DNA from: an uncultured Peptostreptococcus sp.
Lineage (GTDB): Bacteria; Bacillota; Clostridia; Peptostreptococcales; Peptostreptococcaceae
NCBI GenBank assembly: GCA_900759325.1
Contig: CAAEUW010000011.1
Span: forward strand, 1 to 42,031
Length of the DNA stretch: 42,031 nucleotides
Direction of reading: 5' to 3'
Positions 7,749 to 16,841 of this stretch are shown piece after piece. Position numbers and translations under genes: made by a program. The notes beneath the pieces were generated by a model that did no database searches, was not told the origin of the DNA, and saw only the letters and a list, made by a program, of their open reading frames with translations. Numbering within the stretch: position 1 is the stretch's first letter; the number at the start of each line of letters is the position of its first letter.

Positions 7749-8852
7749 TTGAAAATCTTATGTAATCAAAAGAAGCTAGCTCATGCTATTACAAATGCAC
7801 AAAGAGCTATTAATACAAAAACAACCGTAGAAATCCTAAGGGGTATCCTAATCAGTGCTGAAGATAACAAGCTAAAGGTTAGGGGTTATGATAATGAAAT
7901 AAGTATAGAAACTGAAATAGATGCCCAGGTTGAACTTTCAGGTTCTATAGTAATAAATTCCAAACTAATAGGTGAAATTGTAAGAAAGCTGCCAGATTCA
8001 TACATCAGTATAGAAACTGACGAAAACTTCAATGTATTTATATCATGTATGTCTTCTAGGTTTAAGATCAAGGGTATAAGTGCCGAAGATTTCCCAAATA
8101 TAGATAATATAGAAGCTGGAGATATGTTAAAGATTAGCCAGTCAGATATGAGAAATATGATAAGAAATACAGTATTTGCTGCTGCAACTGACAATTCAAA
8201 CCAAACTTTCAATGGTGAGTTAATAGAAATAGATAGGGAAAAGATAAATATGGCAGCCCTTGATGGCTATAGGTTGGCTACTATGACCAATCCTTTTGAG
8301 TCAGGTATAGACAAAAATCTAAGTGCCATAGTTCCTAGAAATACCCTAAACCACCTAAATTCACTCCTATCTGATGAGGGTGACCTTTATATAGCTATTA
8401 GTCCTAGGGATATAGTATTTAAGTTTGATAATACTAGGCTAGTTGGTAGGCTAATAGATGGAGAATACGCCGACTACAAGAGTCTTCTTCCTAAGGAGTA
8501 TGTAACTAAGATAAGTGTTGAAACTAAAAAGCTTCAGGAAGCAGTAGAAAGGGCATCTCTACTATTTACTTCTGACAAGAACAATACTATCAAGATGACT
8601 GTTACGGACAAGCTTCTAGTAATCACATCTAACAACGAAAATGGTAATGCCTATGAAGAAATAGATGTTGAATTTGAAGGAGATATGCTTGATATAGCCT
8701 TCAACTCAAGATACTTCTTGGATGGTATCAAGTACCTAAATAGTGAATATGTATCTATAGAATTTTTAGGAGCTATTAACCCTTGTGTTATTAAGCCTAT
8801 AGATGATATAGAATATACATACCTAATCCTTCCTGTAAGGATAAGTAATTAA
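7749..8852 (+). CDS. dnaN: DNA polymerase III beta sliding clamp
   Basis: DnaN is the ring clamp that tethers polymerase III and other repair proteins to DNA. The 367-residue length and three repeated clamp folds match the family, with typical segments KTTVEILRGILISAEDN, RNTVFAAATDNSNQTFNGELIE, AALDGYRLATM and the C-terminal YLILPVRI. It starts with TTG at 7749, chosen because AAGGAGGT lies just upstream and no ATG is near. It is the second gene after dnaA, across the origin. Confidence 0.97.
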   Translation: MKILCNQKKLAHAITNAQRAINTKTTVEILRGILISAEDNKLKVRGYDNEISIETEIDAQVELSGSIVINSKLIGEIVRKLPDSYISIETDENFNVFISCMSSRFKIKGISAEDFPNIDNIEAGDMLKISQSDMRNMIRNTVFAAATDNSNQTFNGELIEIDREKINMAALDGYRLATMTNPFESGIDKNLSAIVPRNTLNHLNSLLSDEGDLYIAISPRDIVFKFDNTRLVGRLIDGEYADYKSLLPKEYVTKISVETKKLQEAVERASLLFTSDKNNTIKMTVTDKLLVITSNNENGNAYEEIDVEFEGDMLDIAFNSRYFLDGIKYLNSEYVSIEFLGAINPCVIKPIDDIEYTYLILPVRISN

Positions 8853-8863
8853 TTTGATATAAG

Positions 8864-8901
8864 GCGTCTGTGTATAAAAAAAGTTACACAGACGCTTTTT
8901 T
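8864..8901 (+). terminator. Terminator after dnaN
   Basis: An 11-bp perfect stem (GCGTCTGTGTA at 8864-8874 with TACACAGACGC at 8885-8895) is followed by TTTTTT. It separates dnaN from yaaA-recF-gyrB-gyrA, which has its own promoter. Confidence 0.92.
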
Positions 8902-8913
8902 ACTTTATAAGCT

Positions 8914-8942
8914 TATCATTTAAAGCCTTTTTGTGGTATAAT
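8914..8942 (+). promoter_or_regulatory. Extended -10 promoter for yaaA-recF-gyrB-gyrA
   Basis: TATAAT at 8937-8942 preceded by TGG at 8934-8936 makes a TGnTATAAT extended -10; the -35 (TATCAT, 8914-8919) is weak. It follows the dnaN terminator and precedes yaaA by about 43 bases, so it is the probable promoter of the recF-gyrase operon. Confidence 0.6.
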
Positions 8943-8984
8943 AGAATAGATTAGCTATGTTAAGAATCAACGAAAGGAGCTCAG

Positions 8985-9194
8985 ATGAAAAAGGTTAATA
9001 TAGGTTCAGACTACATAAAGTTGGACCAGTTTTTAAAGCTTGCTGATATTGTTATGTCTGGCGGAGAGGCCAAGCTACTTATCATGAGTGAGGAAATAAA
9101 AGTTAATGGAGAGATAGCCACTCAGAGGGGAAAGAAGCTGAGAGATGGTGATATAGTTGAGTATATGAATAAAGAGTTCCAGGTATCAAAGTAG
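8985..9194 (+). CDS. yaaA: S4-domain RNA-binding protein YaaA
   Basis: Sixty-nine residues made almost entirely of an S4 RNA-binding fold (KLDQFLKLADIVMSGGEAKLLIMSEEIKVNGE, then RGKKLRDGDIV). Proteins of this family sit between dnaN and recF in most Firmicutes and have been linked to ribosome assembly, but the exact role is unsettled. RBS AAAGGAG precedes the ATG. Eight bases separate it from recF. Confidence 0.9.
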   Translation: MKKVNIGSDYIKLDQFLKLADIVMSGGEAKLLIMSEEIKVNGEIATQRGKKLRDGDIVEYMNKEFQVSK

Positions 9195-9202
9195 GTGTTT
9201 AT

Positions 9203-10318
9203 TTGTATATAAATAGTTTAAAACTAGTGAATTATAGGAATTATGATGAATTACTAGTTGAGTTTAATAAAAAGGTAAATTTAATAATAGGTATGAATGG
9301 CCAAGGCAAGACCAACCTTGTAGAGGCTATAGGTTTTATGTCTATAGGCAGGTCCTTTAGGACTAACAAGGATAGGGAATTAATCAAGTTTTCTGCTGAA
9401 AACCTATATTGTGGATGTAATTTTACCAGAAATAATATAGATAAGAAAATAGAGATAGTCGTTGCCAAGGACAAGAAGGGTGTTAAGGTTAATGGGGTAT
9501 CCATAAAGTCTATGCAGGAGCTCTTGGGGAATTTAAATGTTGTTATTTTTTCACCCGAAGACCTTAGGCTGGTCAAGGATGGTCCCAAGGAAAGAAGGTC
9601 CTTTATAGACAAGGAAATCAGCCAGATAATGCCCAGGTATTATAGTTTATTAACTAATTATAACAAGATTCTTCACCAGAGGAATACGGTATTGAAATCC
9701 TATAGAATAGATGAAAATCTCCTAGATGTATATGATGAAACTATGTCTACATACGCTAGTGAAATATATATTATTAGAAATAGGTTTATTGAAAAAATAT
9801 CTGAAATATCAAGAAAAATTCATAAAAACCTAACTATGGACAAGGAAAACCTGACTATAATATACAAGAACCAGGTGGACCTAGAGTCTGGCCAGGATGC
9901 TAGCCAGGTAAGGTTAAACCTACTTGAAAGGCTAAGAGAGTCCAGACAAGGGGATATGATTACAAGGGCCACTAAGGTAGGTCCCCACAAGGATGATATG
10001 AAGATTTTTATAAATGATATAGATGTTAGGATGTATGGGTCCCAGGGCCAGCAGAGGACAGCATCTATTTCACTTAAGTTATCAGAAATAGAATTGATAA
10101 AGCAAGAGGTGGGAGATTATCCTGTCTTGATCTTAGATGATGTATTTAGTGAGTTAGACCAAACTAGACAAAAAATGTTGGTAGAAAAATTAGAAAACAT
10201 TCAGATGTTTATTACATCAGCTGACCCATTACACAAGGATATATTGGACATAGAGGACTATAGTATATTTAATATAGAAAATGGTAGGCTTATTGGAGTA
10301 GAGAATGGAGGAGTATAA
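9203..10318 (+). CDS. recF: DNA replication and repair protein RecF
   Basis: RecF is an SMC-like ATPase that helps load RecA at gapped DNA. Walker A GMNGQGKTN is at residues 30-38, and the Walker B/D-loop VLILDDVFSELD is near 307-318; the signature region YGSQGQQRTASISLKL precedes it. Length is 371, usual for the family. The start is TTG at 9203, with only a weak AGGTG upstream. Its stop codon abuts the gyrB ATG directly, so the gyrB ribosome site (GGAGGA) lies inside the last codons of recF and the two are translationally coupled. Confidence 0.97.
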   Translation: MYINSLKLVNYRNYDELLVEFNKKVNLIIGMNGQGKTNLVEAIGFMSIGRSFRTNKDRELIKFSAENLYCGCNFTRNNIDKKIEIVVAKDKKGVKVNGVSIKSMQELLGNLNVVIFSPEDLRLVKDGPKERRSFIDKEISQIMPRYYSLLTNYNKILHQRNTVLKSYRIDENLLDVYDETMSTYASEIYIIRNRFIEKISEISRKIHKNLTMDKENLTIIYKNQVDLESGQDASQVRLNLLERLRESRQGDMITRATKVGPHKDDMKIFINDIDVRMYGSQGQQRTASISLKLSEIELIKQEVGDYPVLILDDVFSELDQTRQKMLVEKLENIQMFITSADPLHKDILDIEDYSIFNIENGRLIGVENGGV

Positions 10319-12226
10319 ATGGCAAAACATGAGTATGGTGCAGAACAAATCCAGGTCCTAGAAGGCTTAGAAGCCGTTAGAAAAAGACCTGGTATGTATA
10401 TAGGCTCAACAGGTCCTAGGGGACTACACCACCTGGTATATGAGGTTGTGGACAACAGTATAGATGAGGCTTTAGCAGGTAACTGTTCTGAGATATATAT
10501 TTCTATAAATCCAGACGGAAGTGTGACTGTAAAGGACGATGGTAGAGGTATACCAGTAGAGGTTCATCCTAAGACTGGCCTATCTACCCTAGAAACAGTT
10601 TTAACGGTCCTACATGCTGGTGGTAAGTTTGGTGGTGGAGGCTATAAGGTATCTGGTGGTCTTCACGGTGTTGGTGTGTCTGTTGTTAATGCCCTAAGTG
10701 ACTGGCTAATAGCAGAGGTATCAAGAGACGGTAAGGTATACAGGCAGAAATATAAGAGAGGTGTGCCTACTGGTAAGTTAGAGGTTGTTAGCGAATCTAG
10801 CAAAAAAAGTGGAACATCTATTACATTTATGCCAGATGCAAGTATATTCGATGAAATAGAATTTAAGTATGAAACTCTAGAATATAGGTTTAGGGAGCTT
10901 TCCTTCCTAAATAAGGTAATTAAAATAGAGTTTGAAGACAAGAGAGAGGGGCAGGAAAAGTCTAAGACCTTCCACTATACAGGTGGTCTAGTAGAGTACA
11001 TCAAGTACCTAAATAGGACAAAGACTCCAATCCATGACCAGATAATATATGTAGACAAGATAGCAAATGACTGTACTATTGAATTGGCCCTTCAATATAC
11101 TGATGCCTATACAGAAAATATATATTCATTTGCCAACAATATAAATACACATGAGGGTGGTGTCCATCTTTCAGGATTTAAGGCTGCCTTGACTAAATGT
11201 GTCAATGACTATGCGAGAAGAAATAATATCCTAAAGGAAAAAGACCCAAACCTATCAGGTGAGGATATTAGGGAAGGATTGACAGCTATAGTGTCTGTTA
11301 AGCTACCAGATCCTCAGTTTGAAGGTCAGACAAAGACAAAGCTAGGTAATACATTTATGAGGGGCCTAGTAGATTCTATAGCTAATGAAGAAATAGGAGC
11401 CTTCTTAGAGGAAAATCCTTCTGTTGCCAAGCTAGTTATAGAGAAGTGCCTAAGGGCTCAGAGGGCAAGAGAGGCTGCCAAGAAGGCTAGGGACCTTACA
11501 AGGAGAAAGAATGCTCTTGAATTCACATCACTGCCAGGTAAGCTGGCTGATTGCTCGGAAAAGTCTCCTGAAAAGAGTGAAATATTCTTGGTCGAGGGTG
11601 ATTCTGCCGGTGGTTCAGCCAAGAGTGGTAGGGATAGGAATATCCAGGCCATCCTGCCACTAAGGGGTAAAATATTAAATGTTGAAAAATCAAGATTGGA
11701 CAAGATATTATCATCAGATGAAATTAAGAATATGATCACAGCTTTTGGTTGTGGTATAGGTGATGATTTTGATCCAGAAAAACTTAGATACCACAAAATA
11801 GTAATAATGACCGATGCCGATGTCGATGGAGCCCATATCAGGACCCTATTACTGACATTCTTCTTCAGGTATATGAGGCCACTAATAGAGGGAGGATATG
11901 TATATGCAGCCCAGCCACCGCTATTTAAGGTTAAGAAGGGTAAGAAGGAATATTATGCCTTCTCAGATAATGAATTAAGTAGTCTACTAGATGAGGTTGG
12001 TAGACAGGGTGCAGATGTATCTAGATATAAGGGTCTTGGTGAAATGAATGCCGAGCAGTTGTGGGAAACTACAATGGATCCAGAATCTAGAACACTGCTA
12101 CAGGTAACTATAGACGATGCCATAATGGCTGACGAAATATTCTCTATGCTAATGGGTGACAAGGTTGCACCAAGAAGAGATTTTATAGAAGCCAATGCTA
12201 AATACGTAACTAATTTGGATATATAG
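10319..12226 (+). CDS. gyrB: DNA gyrase subunit B
   Basis: The ATPase subunit of gyrase, 635 residues. The N-terminal GHKL ATPase domain shows the N-box VYEVVDNSIDEALAG and the ATP-lid region GGKFGGGGYKVSGGLHGVG. The TOPRIM domain has EGDSAGGSA near residues 426-434 and the metal-binding DADVDGAHI near 498. The C-terminal YKGLGEMNAEQLWETTMDP contacts GyrA. It starts immediately after the recF stop and is followed 16 bases later by gyrA. Confidence 0.98.
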   Translation: MAKHEYGAEQIQVLEGLEAVRKRPGMYIGSTGPRGLHHLVYEVVDNSIDEALAGNCSEIYISINPDGSVTVKDDGRGIPVEVHPKTGLSTLETVLTVLHAGGKFGGGGYKVSGGLHGVGVSVVNALSDWLIAEVSRDGKVYRQKYKRGVPTGKLEVVSESSKKSGTSITFMPDASIFDEIEFKYETLEYRFRELSFLNKVIKIEFEDKREGQEKSKTFHYTGGLVEYIKYLNRTKTPIHDQIIYVDKIANDCTIELALQYTDAYTENIYSFANNINTHEGGVHLSGFKAALTKCVNDYARRNNILKEKDPNLSGEDIREGLTAIVSVKLPDPQFEGQTKTKLGNTFMRGLVDSIANEEIGAFLEENPSVAKLVIEKCLRAQRAREAAKKARDLTRRKNALEFTSLPGKLADCSEKSPEKSEIFLVEGDSAGGSAKSGRDRNIQAILPLRGKILNVEKSRLDKILSSDEIKNMITAFGCGIGDDFDPEKLRYHKIVIMTDADVDGAHIRTLLLTFFFRYMRPLIEGGYVYAAQPPLFKVKKGKKEYYAFSDNELSSLLDEVGRQGADVSRYKGLGEMNAEQLWETTMDPESRTLLQVTIDDAIMADEIFSMLMGDKVAPRRDFIEANAKYVTNLDI

Positions 12227-12242
12227 GGGGTGAAGGATCTAA

Positions 12243-14681
12243 ATGGAGAATAAGAGCAAAATAATTCCTATAGAGATATCTCAGGAAATGAAAAAATCAT
12301 ATATAGATTATTCTATGAGCGTAATAGTAGGTAGGGCCCTTCCAGATGTAAGAGATGGTCTAAAACCAGTTCATAGAAGGATACTTTACTCAATGATTGA
12401 GCAGGGAATCACACCAGACAAGCCATATAGAAAGTCAGCCCGTATAGTCGGTGACGTACTAGGTAAGTATCATCCACATGGTGACTCATCAGTTTATATG
12501 GCTATGGTAAAGATGGCCCAGGACTTTGCTACTAGAGGACTATTAGTAGATGGTCAGGGTAACTTTGGTAATGTGGATGGAGACAGTCCAGCAGCCATGC
12601 GTTATACTGAAGCAAGGATGTCAAGGTTAGCTACAGAGCTACTGAGGGATATTGACAAGGAAACAGTAGATTTTGGTCCAAACTTTGACGAATCCCTTCA
12701 AGAGCCACTAGTATTGCCTGCTAGGTATCCAAACCTATTAGTAAATGGTTCTAACGGTATAGCCGTTGGTATGGCTACATCTATACCACCACATAACCTA
12801 GGTGAAGTGATAGATGCCACAGTCCACTATATAGACAATAGGGATTGTACTACTGAAGACCTAATGGAGCATATAGCCGGACCAGACTTTCCAACTGGTG
12901 CCATGATAATTGGAACAGAGGGAATCAAGGAAGCCTACAGGACAGGTAGGGGTAAGGTTAGAGTAAGGGCTAGAGCAGAAATAGAAGAGCTACCAAAGGG
13001 GAAGCAGCAGATAGTAATAACAGAAATACCATTCCAGGTCAATAAATCTAGGTTGGTAGAAAGAATAGCAGACCTAGTAAGGGACAAGAAGATAGAAGGA
13101 ATATCAGACTTAAGGGATGAAACAAATAGACATGGTATAAGGGTTGTAATAGAGTTAAAGAGGGATGTAAATGCCAATATTATACTAAACAACCTATACA
13201 AGCACTCACAGCTAGAAGAAACTTTTTCAATAATAAACCTAGCTATAGTAGACAAGACTCCAAAGGTACTTAACCTAAAGCAGTACCTAGAGTGTTATGT
13301 AGACCACCAGAAGGATGTAATCACAAGAAGAACTCAGTTTGAGCTTAAGAAGGCCCAGGCTAGAGCCCATATATTAGAAGGATTAAAGATAGCCCTAGAC
13401 AATATAGATAGGGTAATATCAATAATCAGGGGGTCAGAAAATGGTCAGATAGCCAAGGAAAAGCTGATTGAGGAATTTGCCCTATCAGATATACAGGCCC
13501 AGGCAATCCTTGATATGAGACTTCAGAGGTTGACAGGTCTAGAAAGAGATAAGATAGATAATGAATACAAGGAATTAATGGAAAGAATAACATACCTAGA
13601 ATCTATACTAGCTGATGAAAGCAAGTTATTTGGAGTAATAAAGGATGAAATGCTAGCCATTAAGGACAAGTATGCAGATCCAAGAAGGACAGAAATAAAG
13701 CCAGCAGAGGGTGAAATAGCCCTAAAAGACCTTTACGAAGAAGAGGAAGTTGCTATAACACTTACCCACCTTGGTTATATAAAGAGGTTGCCTGCTGATA
13801 CATACAAGAGCCAGAAGAGGGGAGGAAGAGGTATATCAGCCTTGACTACAAGAGAAGAAGACTTTGTAACAGACCTGATATCTACAACTACCCACTCATT
13901 GATGCTATTCTTTACAAATAGGGGTAGGGTCTACAAGTTAAATGCCTACGAGGTTCCAGAAGGTAAGAGGACATCAAAGGGAACAGCTATAGTCAACCTA
14001 CTACAGCTAAATCCTGGTGAAAAGATAGCAAGGACTATTTCCTTCAATACAGACAGCAAGGAAAATGACGACTTGAAGTACCTACTATTTGCTACAAAGA
14101 GTGGTATAGTGAAGAAGACACCTATATCAGACTTTAAGAATATCAACAAGTCTGGCCTAATAGCTATAAACCTAAAAGATGGTGACGAGCTAATAGGTGT
14201 AAACAGGACTAGTGGCGAAGAGGATATAATCCTAGTCACTGAAAATGGTATGTCAATCAGGTTTAACGAAAATGATGTAAGGGCTATGGGAAGAACAGCG
14301 ACTGGTGTCAAGGGTATCACCCTATCTAAGGGAGACCAGGTAGTTTCTATGGACCTTATAAGCAATGGATCTGACCTATTAGTAGTAAGTGAAAAGGGCT
14401 TCGGTAAGAGGACTGAAACAGAGGAATACAGACCACAAATTAGGGCTGGTAAGGGTATAAAAACATATAATATCAACTCTAAGACTGGCAAACTAGTTGG
14501 TGCTACCCTAGTTAACGAGGATGACGAAATGATGATGATAAATTCTAATGGAGTCTTGATAAGGATTAGGGTGAATGAAATATCTATTTTCGGTAGGGTG
14601 ACTAGTGGTGTTAAACTAATGAAGACAGATGAAGAGGTTGAAGTAGTTTCAATAGCTAAACTAAAGGGAGAAGAGGAATAA
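12243..14681 (+). CDS. gyrA: DNA gyrase subunit A
   Basis: The DNA-cleaving subunit of gyrase, 812 residues. The active-site tyrosine is Tyr121 in AAMRYTEAR. The C-terminal wrapping domain has the GyrA box QKRGGRG near residues 523-529, which separates it from ParC. In the quinolone-determining region the sequence reads HPHGDSSVYMAM (77-88): Ser82 is kept, but the position equal to E. coli Asp87 is Met86 rather than an acidic residue. The ribosome site GGGGTGAAGG precedes the ATG. Confidence 0.98.
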   Translation: MENKSKIIPIEISQEMKKSYIDYSMSVIVGRALPDVRDGLKPVHRRILYSMIEQGITPDKPYRKSARIVGDVLGKYHPHGDSSVYMAMVKMAQDFATRGLLVDGQGNFGNVDGDSPAAMRYTEARMSRLATELLRDIDKETVDFGPNFDESLQEPLVLPARYPNLLVNGSNGIAVGMATSIPPHNLGEVIDATVHYIDNRDCTTEDLMEHIAGPDFPTGAMIIGTEGIKEAYRTGRGKVRVRARAEIEELPKGKQQIVITEIPFQVNKSRLVERIADLVRDKKIEGISDLRDETNRHGIRVVIELKRDVNANIILNNLYKHSQLEETFSIINLAIVDKTPKVLNLKQYLECYVDHQKDVITRRTQFELKKAQARAHILEGLKIALDNIDRVISIIRGSENGQIAKEKLIEEFALSDIQAQAILDMRLQRLTGLERDKIDNEYKELMERITYLESILADESKLFGVIKDEMLAIKDKYADPRRTEIKPAEGEIALKDLYEEEEVAITLTHLGYIKRLPADTYKSQKRGGRGISALTTREEDFVTDLISTTTHSLMLFFTNRGRVYKLNAYEVPEGKRTSKGTAIVNLLQLNPGEKIARTISFNTDSKENDDLKYLLFATKSGIVKKTPISDFKNINKSGLIAINLKDGDELIGVNRTSGEEDIILVTENGMSIRFNENDVRAMGRTATGVKGITLSKGDQVVSMDLISNGSDLLVVSEKGFGKRTETEEYRPQIRAGKGIKTYNINSKTGKLVGATLVNEDDEMMMINSNGVLIRIRVNEISIFGRVTSGVKLMKTDEEVEVVSIAKLKGEEE

Positions 14682-14717
14682 TATCTAGTAAGATTTGAGT
14701 GTTTTAAGGAGGATTTT

Positions 14718-15035
14718 ATGTCGTTAAATATAAAATCGAATTATGAAAATGATTCAAATGAGTGGCTTGTTGCACTAAAGGGTGAACTAGACCTGGCGTG
14801 TGCCAACAATCTTAAGGAAGAATTATATAAGGCTGTAGAAGAAAAGTTTGCAGATGTAGTAATTGATATGACTGATCTTGAATATATAGACTCTACAGGT
14901 ATAGGTGTACTAGTAGGACTTATGAAAAAATTAAGGACTGACGGTAAGGATATAAAGATATCCAATGCCAAGGATAATGTAAAAAGAATTTTTAAGATTA
15001 CTGGTCTAGACCAGATCATAAACATGGAGGGATAA
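14718..15035 (+). CDS. rsbV: Anti-sigma factor antagonist RsbV (STAS domain)
   Basis: A 105-residue single STAS domain. The phosphorylatable serine is Ser59 in YIDSTGIGVLVG. Family role: unphosphorylated RsbV binds RsbW and frees sigma-B; RsbW inactivates it by phosphorylating this serine. It lies 36 bases after gyrA with an AAGGAGG ribosome site and is followed two bases later by rsbW. Assignment to sigma-B rather than sigma-F rests on the neighbouring sigma factor and on the gyrA-adjacent order recalled from C. difficile. Confidence 0.88.
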   Translation: MSLNIKSNYENDSNEWLVALKGELDLACANNLKEELYKAVEEKFADVVIDMTDLEYIDSTGIGVLVGLMKKLRTDGKDIKISNAKDNVKRIFKITGLDQIINMEG

Positions 15036-15037
15036 AT

Positions 15038-15445
15038 TTGGCGTACGATTTAATAAGCATGAATATGTCTGTCAACCCAGATTTTGTATCTGTAATCAGA
15101 CTAACATTATCAGGTGTAGCTAGCAGGATTGGCTTTTCACTTGATGATATAGAAGATATGAAAGTTTGTGTATCAGAAGCTTGTACAAATGCCATCAAAC
15201 ACAGCAAGAAGGACGAATTTCAGGTTAAGTTTTATGTATATCCTGATAGGTTAACCATTGAGGTTTTAGACGATGGTATAGGTTATGATGTTGATTCTTT
15301 AGCATCACCAGACTTAAAAAATCCAAAAACTAGTGGTCTAGGTATATTTATAATAAAGACTCTAATGGATGAAGTTGAAATAAAGTCTTGTGATAAGTGT
15401 GGAACTATAATTAAGATGACAAAGTTAGTTGGGGTTGAGGAATAA
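15038..15445 (+). CDS. rsbW: Serine-protein kinase / anti-sigma factor RsbW
   Basis: A 135-residue GHKL kinase-fold protein: N-box SEACTNAIKHS, G1 box DDGIGYD, and G2 region GLGIFIIKTLMDEV. It would bind and hold sigma-B, and phosphorylate RsbV using ATP. The start is TTG at 15038, supported by GGAGGG seven bases upstream; no ATG is available there. Its stop codon is followed at once by the sigB ATG, indicating coupled translation of the inhibitor and its target. No upstream phosphatase (RsbU-like) is in the window. Confidence 0.9.
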   Translation: MAYDLISMNMSVNPDFVSVIRLTLSGVASRIGFSLDDIEDMKVCVSEACTNAIKHSKKDEFQVKFYVYPDRLTIEVLDDGIGYDVDSLASPDLKNPKTSGLGIFIIKTLMDEVEIKSCDKCGTIIKMTKLVGVEE

Positions 15446-16219
15446 ATGGATTTAATCACAGAAAAAAAATATGAAGAAATGGATGTAAAAGAACTTTTCA
15501 AAATTTTTTCTGATGATAAGACAAATGCTGCGGTTAGAAACATACTTATTGAGAAACATCTATACTTGGCAAAAATACTGTCAAGAAAGTATATGAATAA
15601 GGGTGTAGACTATGAAGATTTATATCAAGTAGCATCTCTAGCTCTTATCTATGCAATTGATAGATATGATATTTCTAAGGGATTTGAATTTTCAAGTTTT
15701 GCAACACCAACTATAGTTGGGGAGATAAAGAAGTATTTTAGAGATAAGGTATGGACACTTAGGGTTCCTAGGAGAATACAGGAATTAAGCAAGAAAATAA
15801 GTAATGCCAAGGTATACTTGGAACAAGAACTAAGGAGGAGTCCAACACCTTCAGAAATTGCCAGTTATTTAGACATAACTGAAGAAGAAGTTTTGGAAGC
15901 TATGGAAGCATCTTATGGCTACCAACCAGTATCACTAGATATGCCTAGCAATGATGATTCAGAGGATAAAGATATGACTCTGGGGGATAGGGTCGGTACA
16001 GAGGAAAAGAACTTTAAGTATATTGAAGAAATGGACTTTATCAATCGTTTTATGGAGACATTAAACGAGTTAGAGGTTCAAATTATACGAGGAAGATTCT
16101 TTGACAATAAGACCCAGTCAGTCATAGCTGAGGAACTAGGAATATCACAGATGACTGTATCTAGGCTGGAAAAAAAGATAATAGAAAAGCTAAAAAAAGA
16201 ATATAATAAGGTGGTTTAG
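15446..16219 (+). CDS. sigB: RNA polymerase sigma factor SigB (general stress type)
   Basis: A 257-residue group 3 sigma-70 factor. Region 2 holds GVDYEDLYQVASLALIYAIDRYD and FSSFATPTIVGEIKKYFRD; region 3 holds RVPRRIQEL; region 4 ends with the helix-turn-helix TQSVIAEELGISQMTVSRLEKK. Together with rsbV and rsbW it forms a minimal partner-switch stress module. Sigma-F of sporulation is similar, but the location beside gyrase and a non-sporulating lineage favour SigB. I could not find a clear sigma-B-type promoter before rsbV. Confidence 0.88.
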   Translation: MDLITEKKYEEMDVKELFKIFSDDKTNAAVRNILIEKHLYLAKILSRKYMNKGVDYEDLYQVASLALIYAIDRYDISKGFEFSSFATPTIVGEIKKYFRDKVWTLRVPRRIQELSKKISNAKVYLEQELRRSPTPSEIASYLDITEEEVLEAMEASYGYQPVSLDMPSNDDSEDKDMTLGDRVGTEEKNFKYIEEMDFINRFMETLNELEVQIIRGRFFDNKTQSVIAEELGISQMTVSRLEKKIIEKLKKEYNKVV

Positions 16220-16320
16220 GTTAAGTCTAGACCTGGCCAAAATATTTTATGACTTTTATATAAGTAGGCCTAGCTCAGTCAAGTTTACTTGGTAAAGACT
16301 AAAAAAATATGAAATTATAA

Positions 16321-16363
16321 GTCCTTCTATGGTAAAATTAAGTTATCATAGGAGGATTTTTTT
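16321..16363 (+). terminator. Terminator after sigB
   Basis: TCCTTCTATGGTAA pairs with TTATCATAGGAGGA (two G-T wobbles) across a short loop and is followed by TTTTTTT. It lies about 100 bases after the sigB stop; the stretch between (16220-16320) holds no gene that I can see. Confidence 0.8.
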
Positions 16364-16505
16364 GTAGAAAACCCGTATCAAGAATAAAAAATACTAATAT
16401 ATTTAATTGGTGTAGTAATATATATATTAATACAGATAAATAATATAAGCTATAGACAAAAAATATAAATATAATACCAATAATATGTGTATGGAGGTTA
16501 TGTAA

Positions 16506-16688
16506 ATGTCGAGATTGAGAAAGCTGATGGAAGAAAGGGGCTTAGATGTAGGACTTTTGGGAGCAGCCCTTAATATAAGTGATAGTGAGATGGAAGAAAT
16601 AGTGGAAAATGATGATTTAAGTCCTTTGGATGAAGTAATAGGTGAGTTGGCCAGGGTTTTTGATATGGATGTAGAGGATTTAATATAG
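16506..16688 (+). CDS. Small HTH_XRE-like protein of unknown function
   Basis: Sixty residues, strongly acidic. The pattern of helices (RLRKLMEERGLDVGLLGAAL, then ISDSEMEEIVEND, then LDEVIGELARVFDMDVEDLI) resembles a Cro/C1 helix-turn-helix domain, and the FDMDVEDLI ending is typical of that fold. The recognition-helix segment (SDSEMEEIVEN) is acidic, so DNA binding is doubtful; it may be a protein-interaction module. GGAGG lies eight bases before the ATG. It is alone between the sigB terminator and mscS. Confidence 0.75.
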   Translation: MSRLRKLMEERGLDVGLLGAALNISDSEMEEIVENDDLSPLDEVIGELARVFDMDVEDLI

Positions 16689-16754
16689 GTTAGTTAGGAA
16701 AATTTATGCTAGAGATGGCATAATAAATATTAAGATGACCTAAAGGAGGTTATT

Positions 16755-16841
16755 TTGGAATATGTAAGGGCAGCTGAGCTTAGGGTAAGGAGGAAGATTT
16801 TTGGAAAAAACAATAGAAAAACAAACTACAATTTTCACTAA
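16755..16841 (+). CDS. Possible 28-codon leader ORF overlapping the mscS start
   Basis: A TTG at 16755 follows the strong ribosome site AAAGGAGG and opens a 28-residue basic frame (MEYVRAAELRVRRKIFG...) that ends at 16841, 40 bases inside mscS in another frame. It could be a leader peptide coupling translation to mscS, or the Shine-Dalgarno match could be chance. I recognise no family. Confidence 0.3.
   Translation: MEYVRAAELRVRRKIFGKNNRKTNYNFH

Noticed and set aside
16266..16300. tRNA-like segment (TAGCTCAG ... TTGGTAAAGACT) after sigB
   Set aside because: The D-arm-like words are interrupted, and no anticodon arm or T-arm sequence follows; the sequence runs into a terminator instead.
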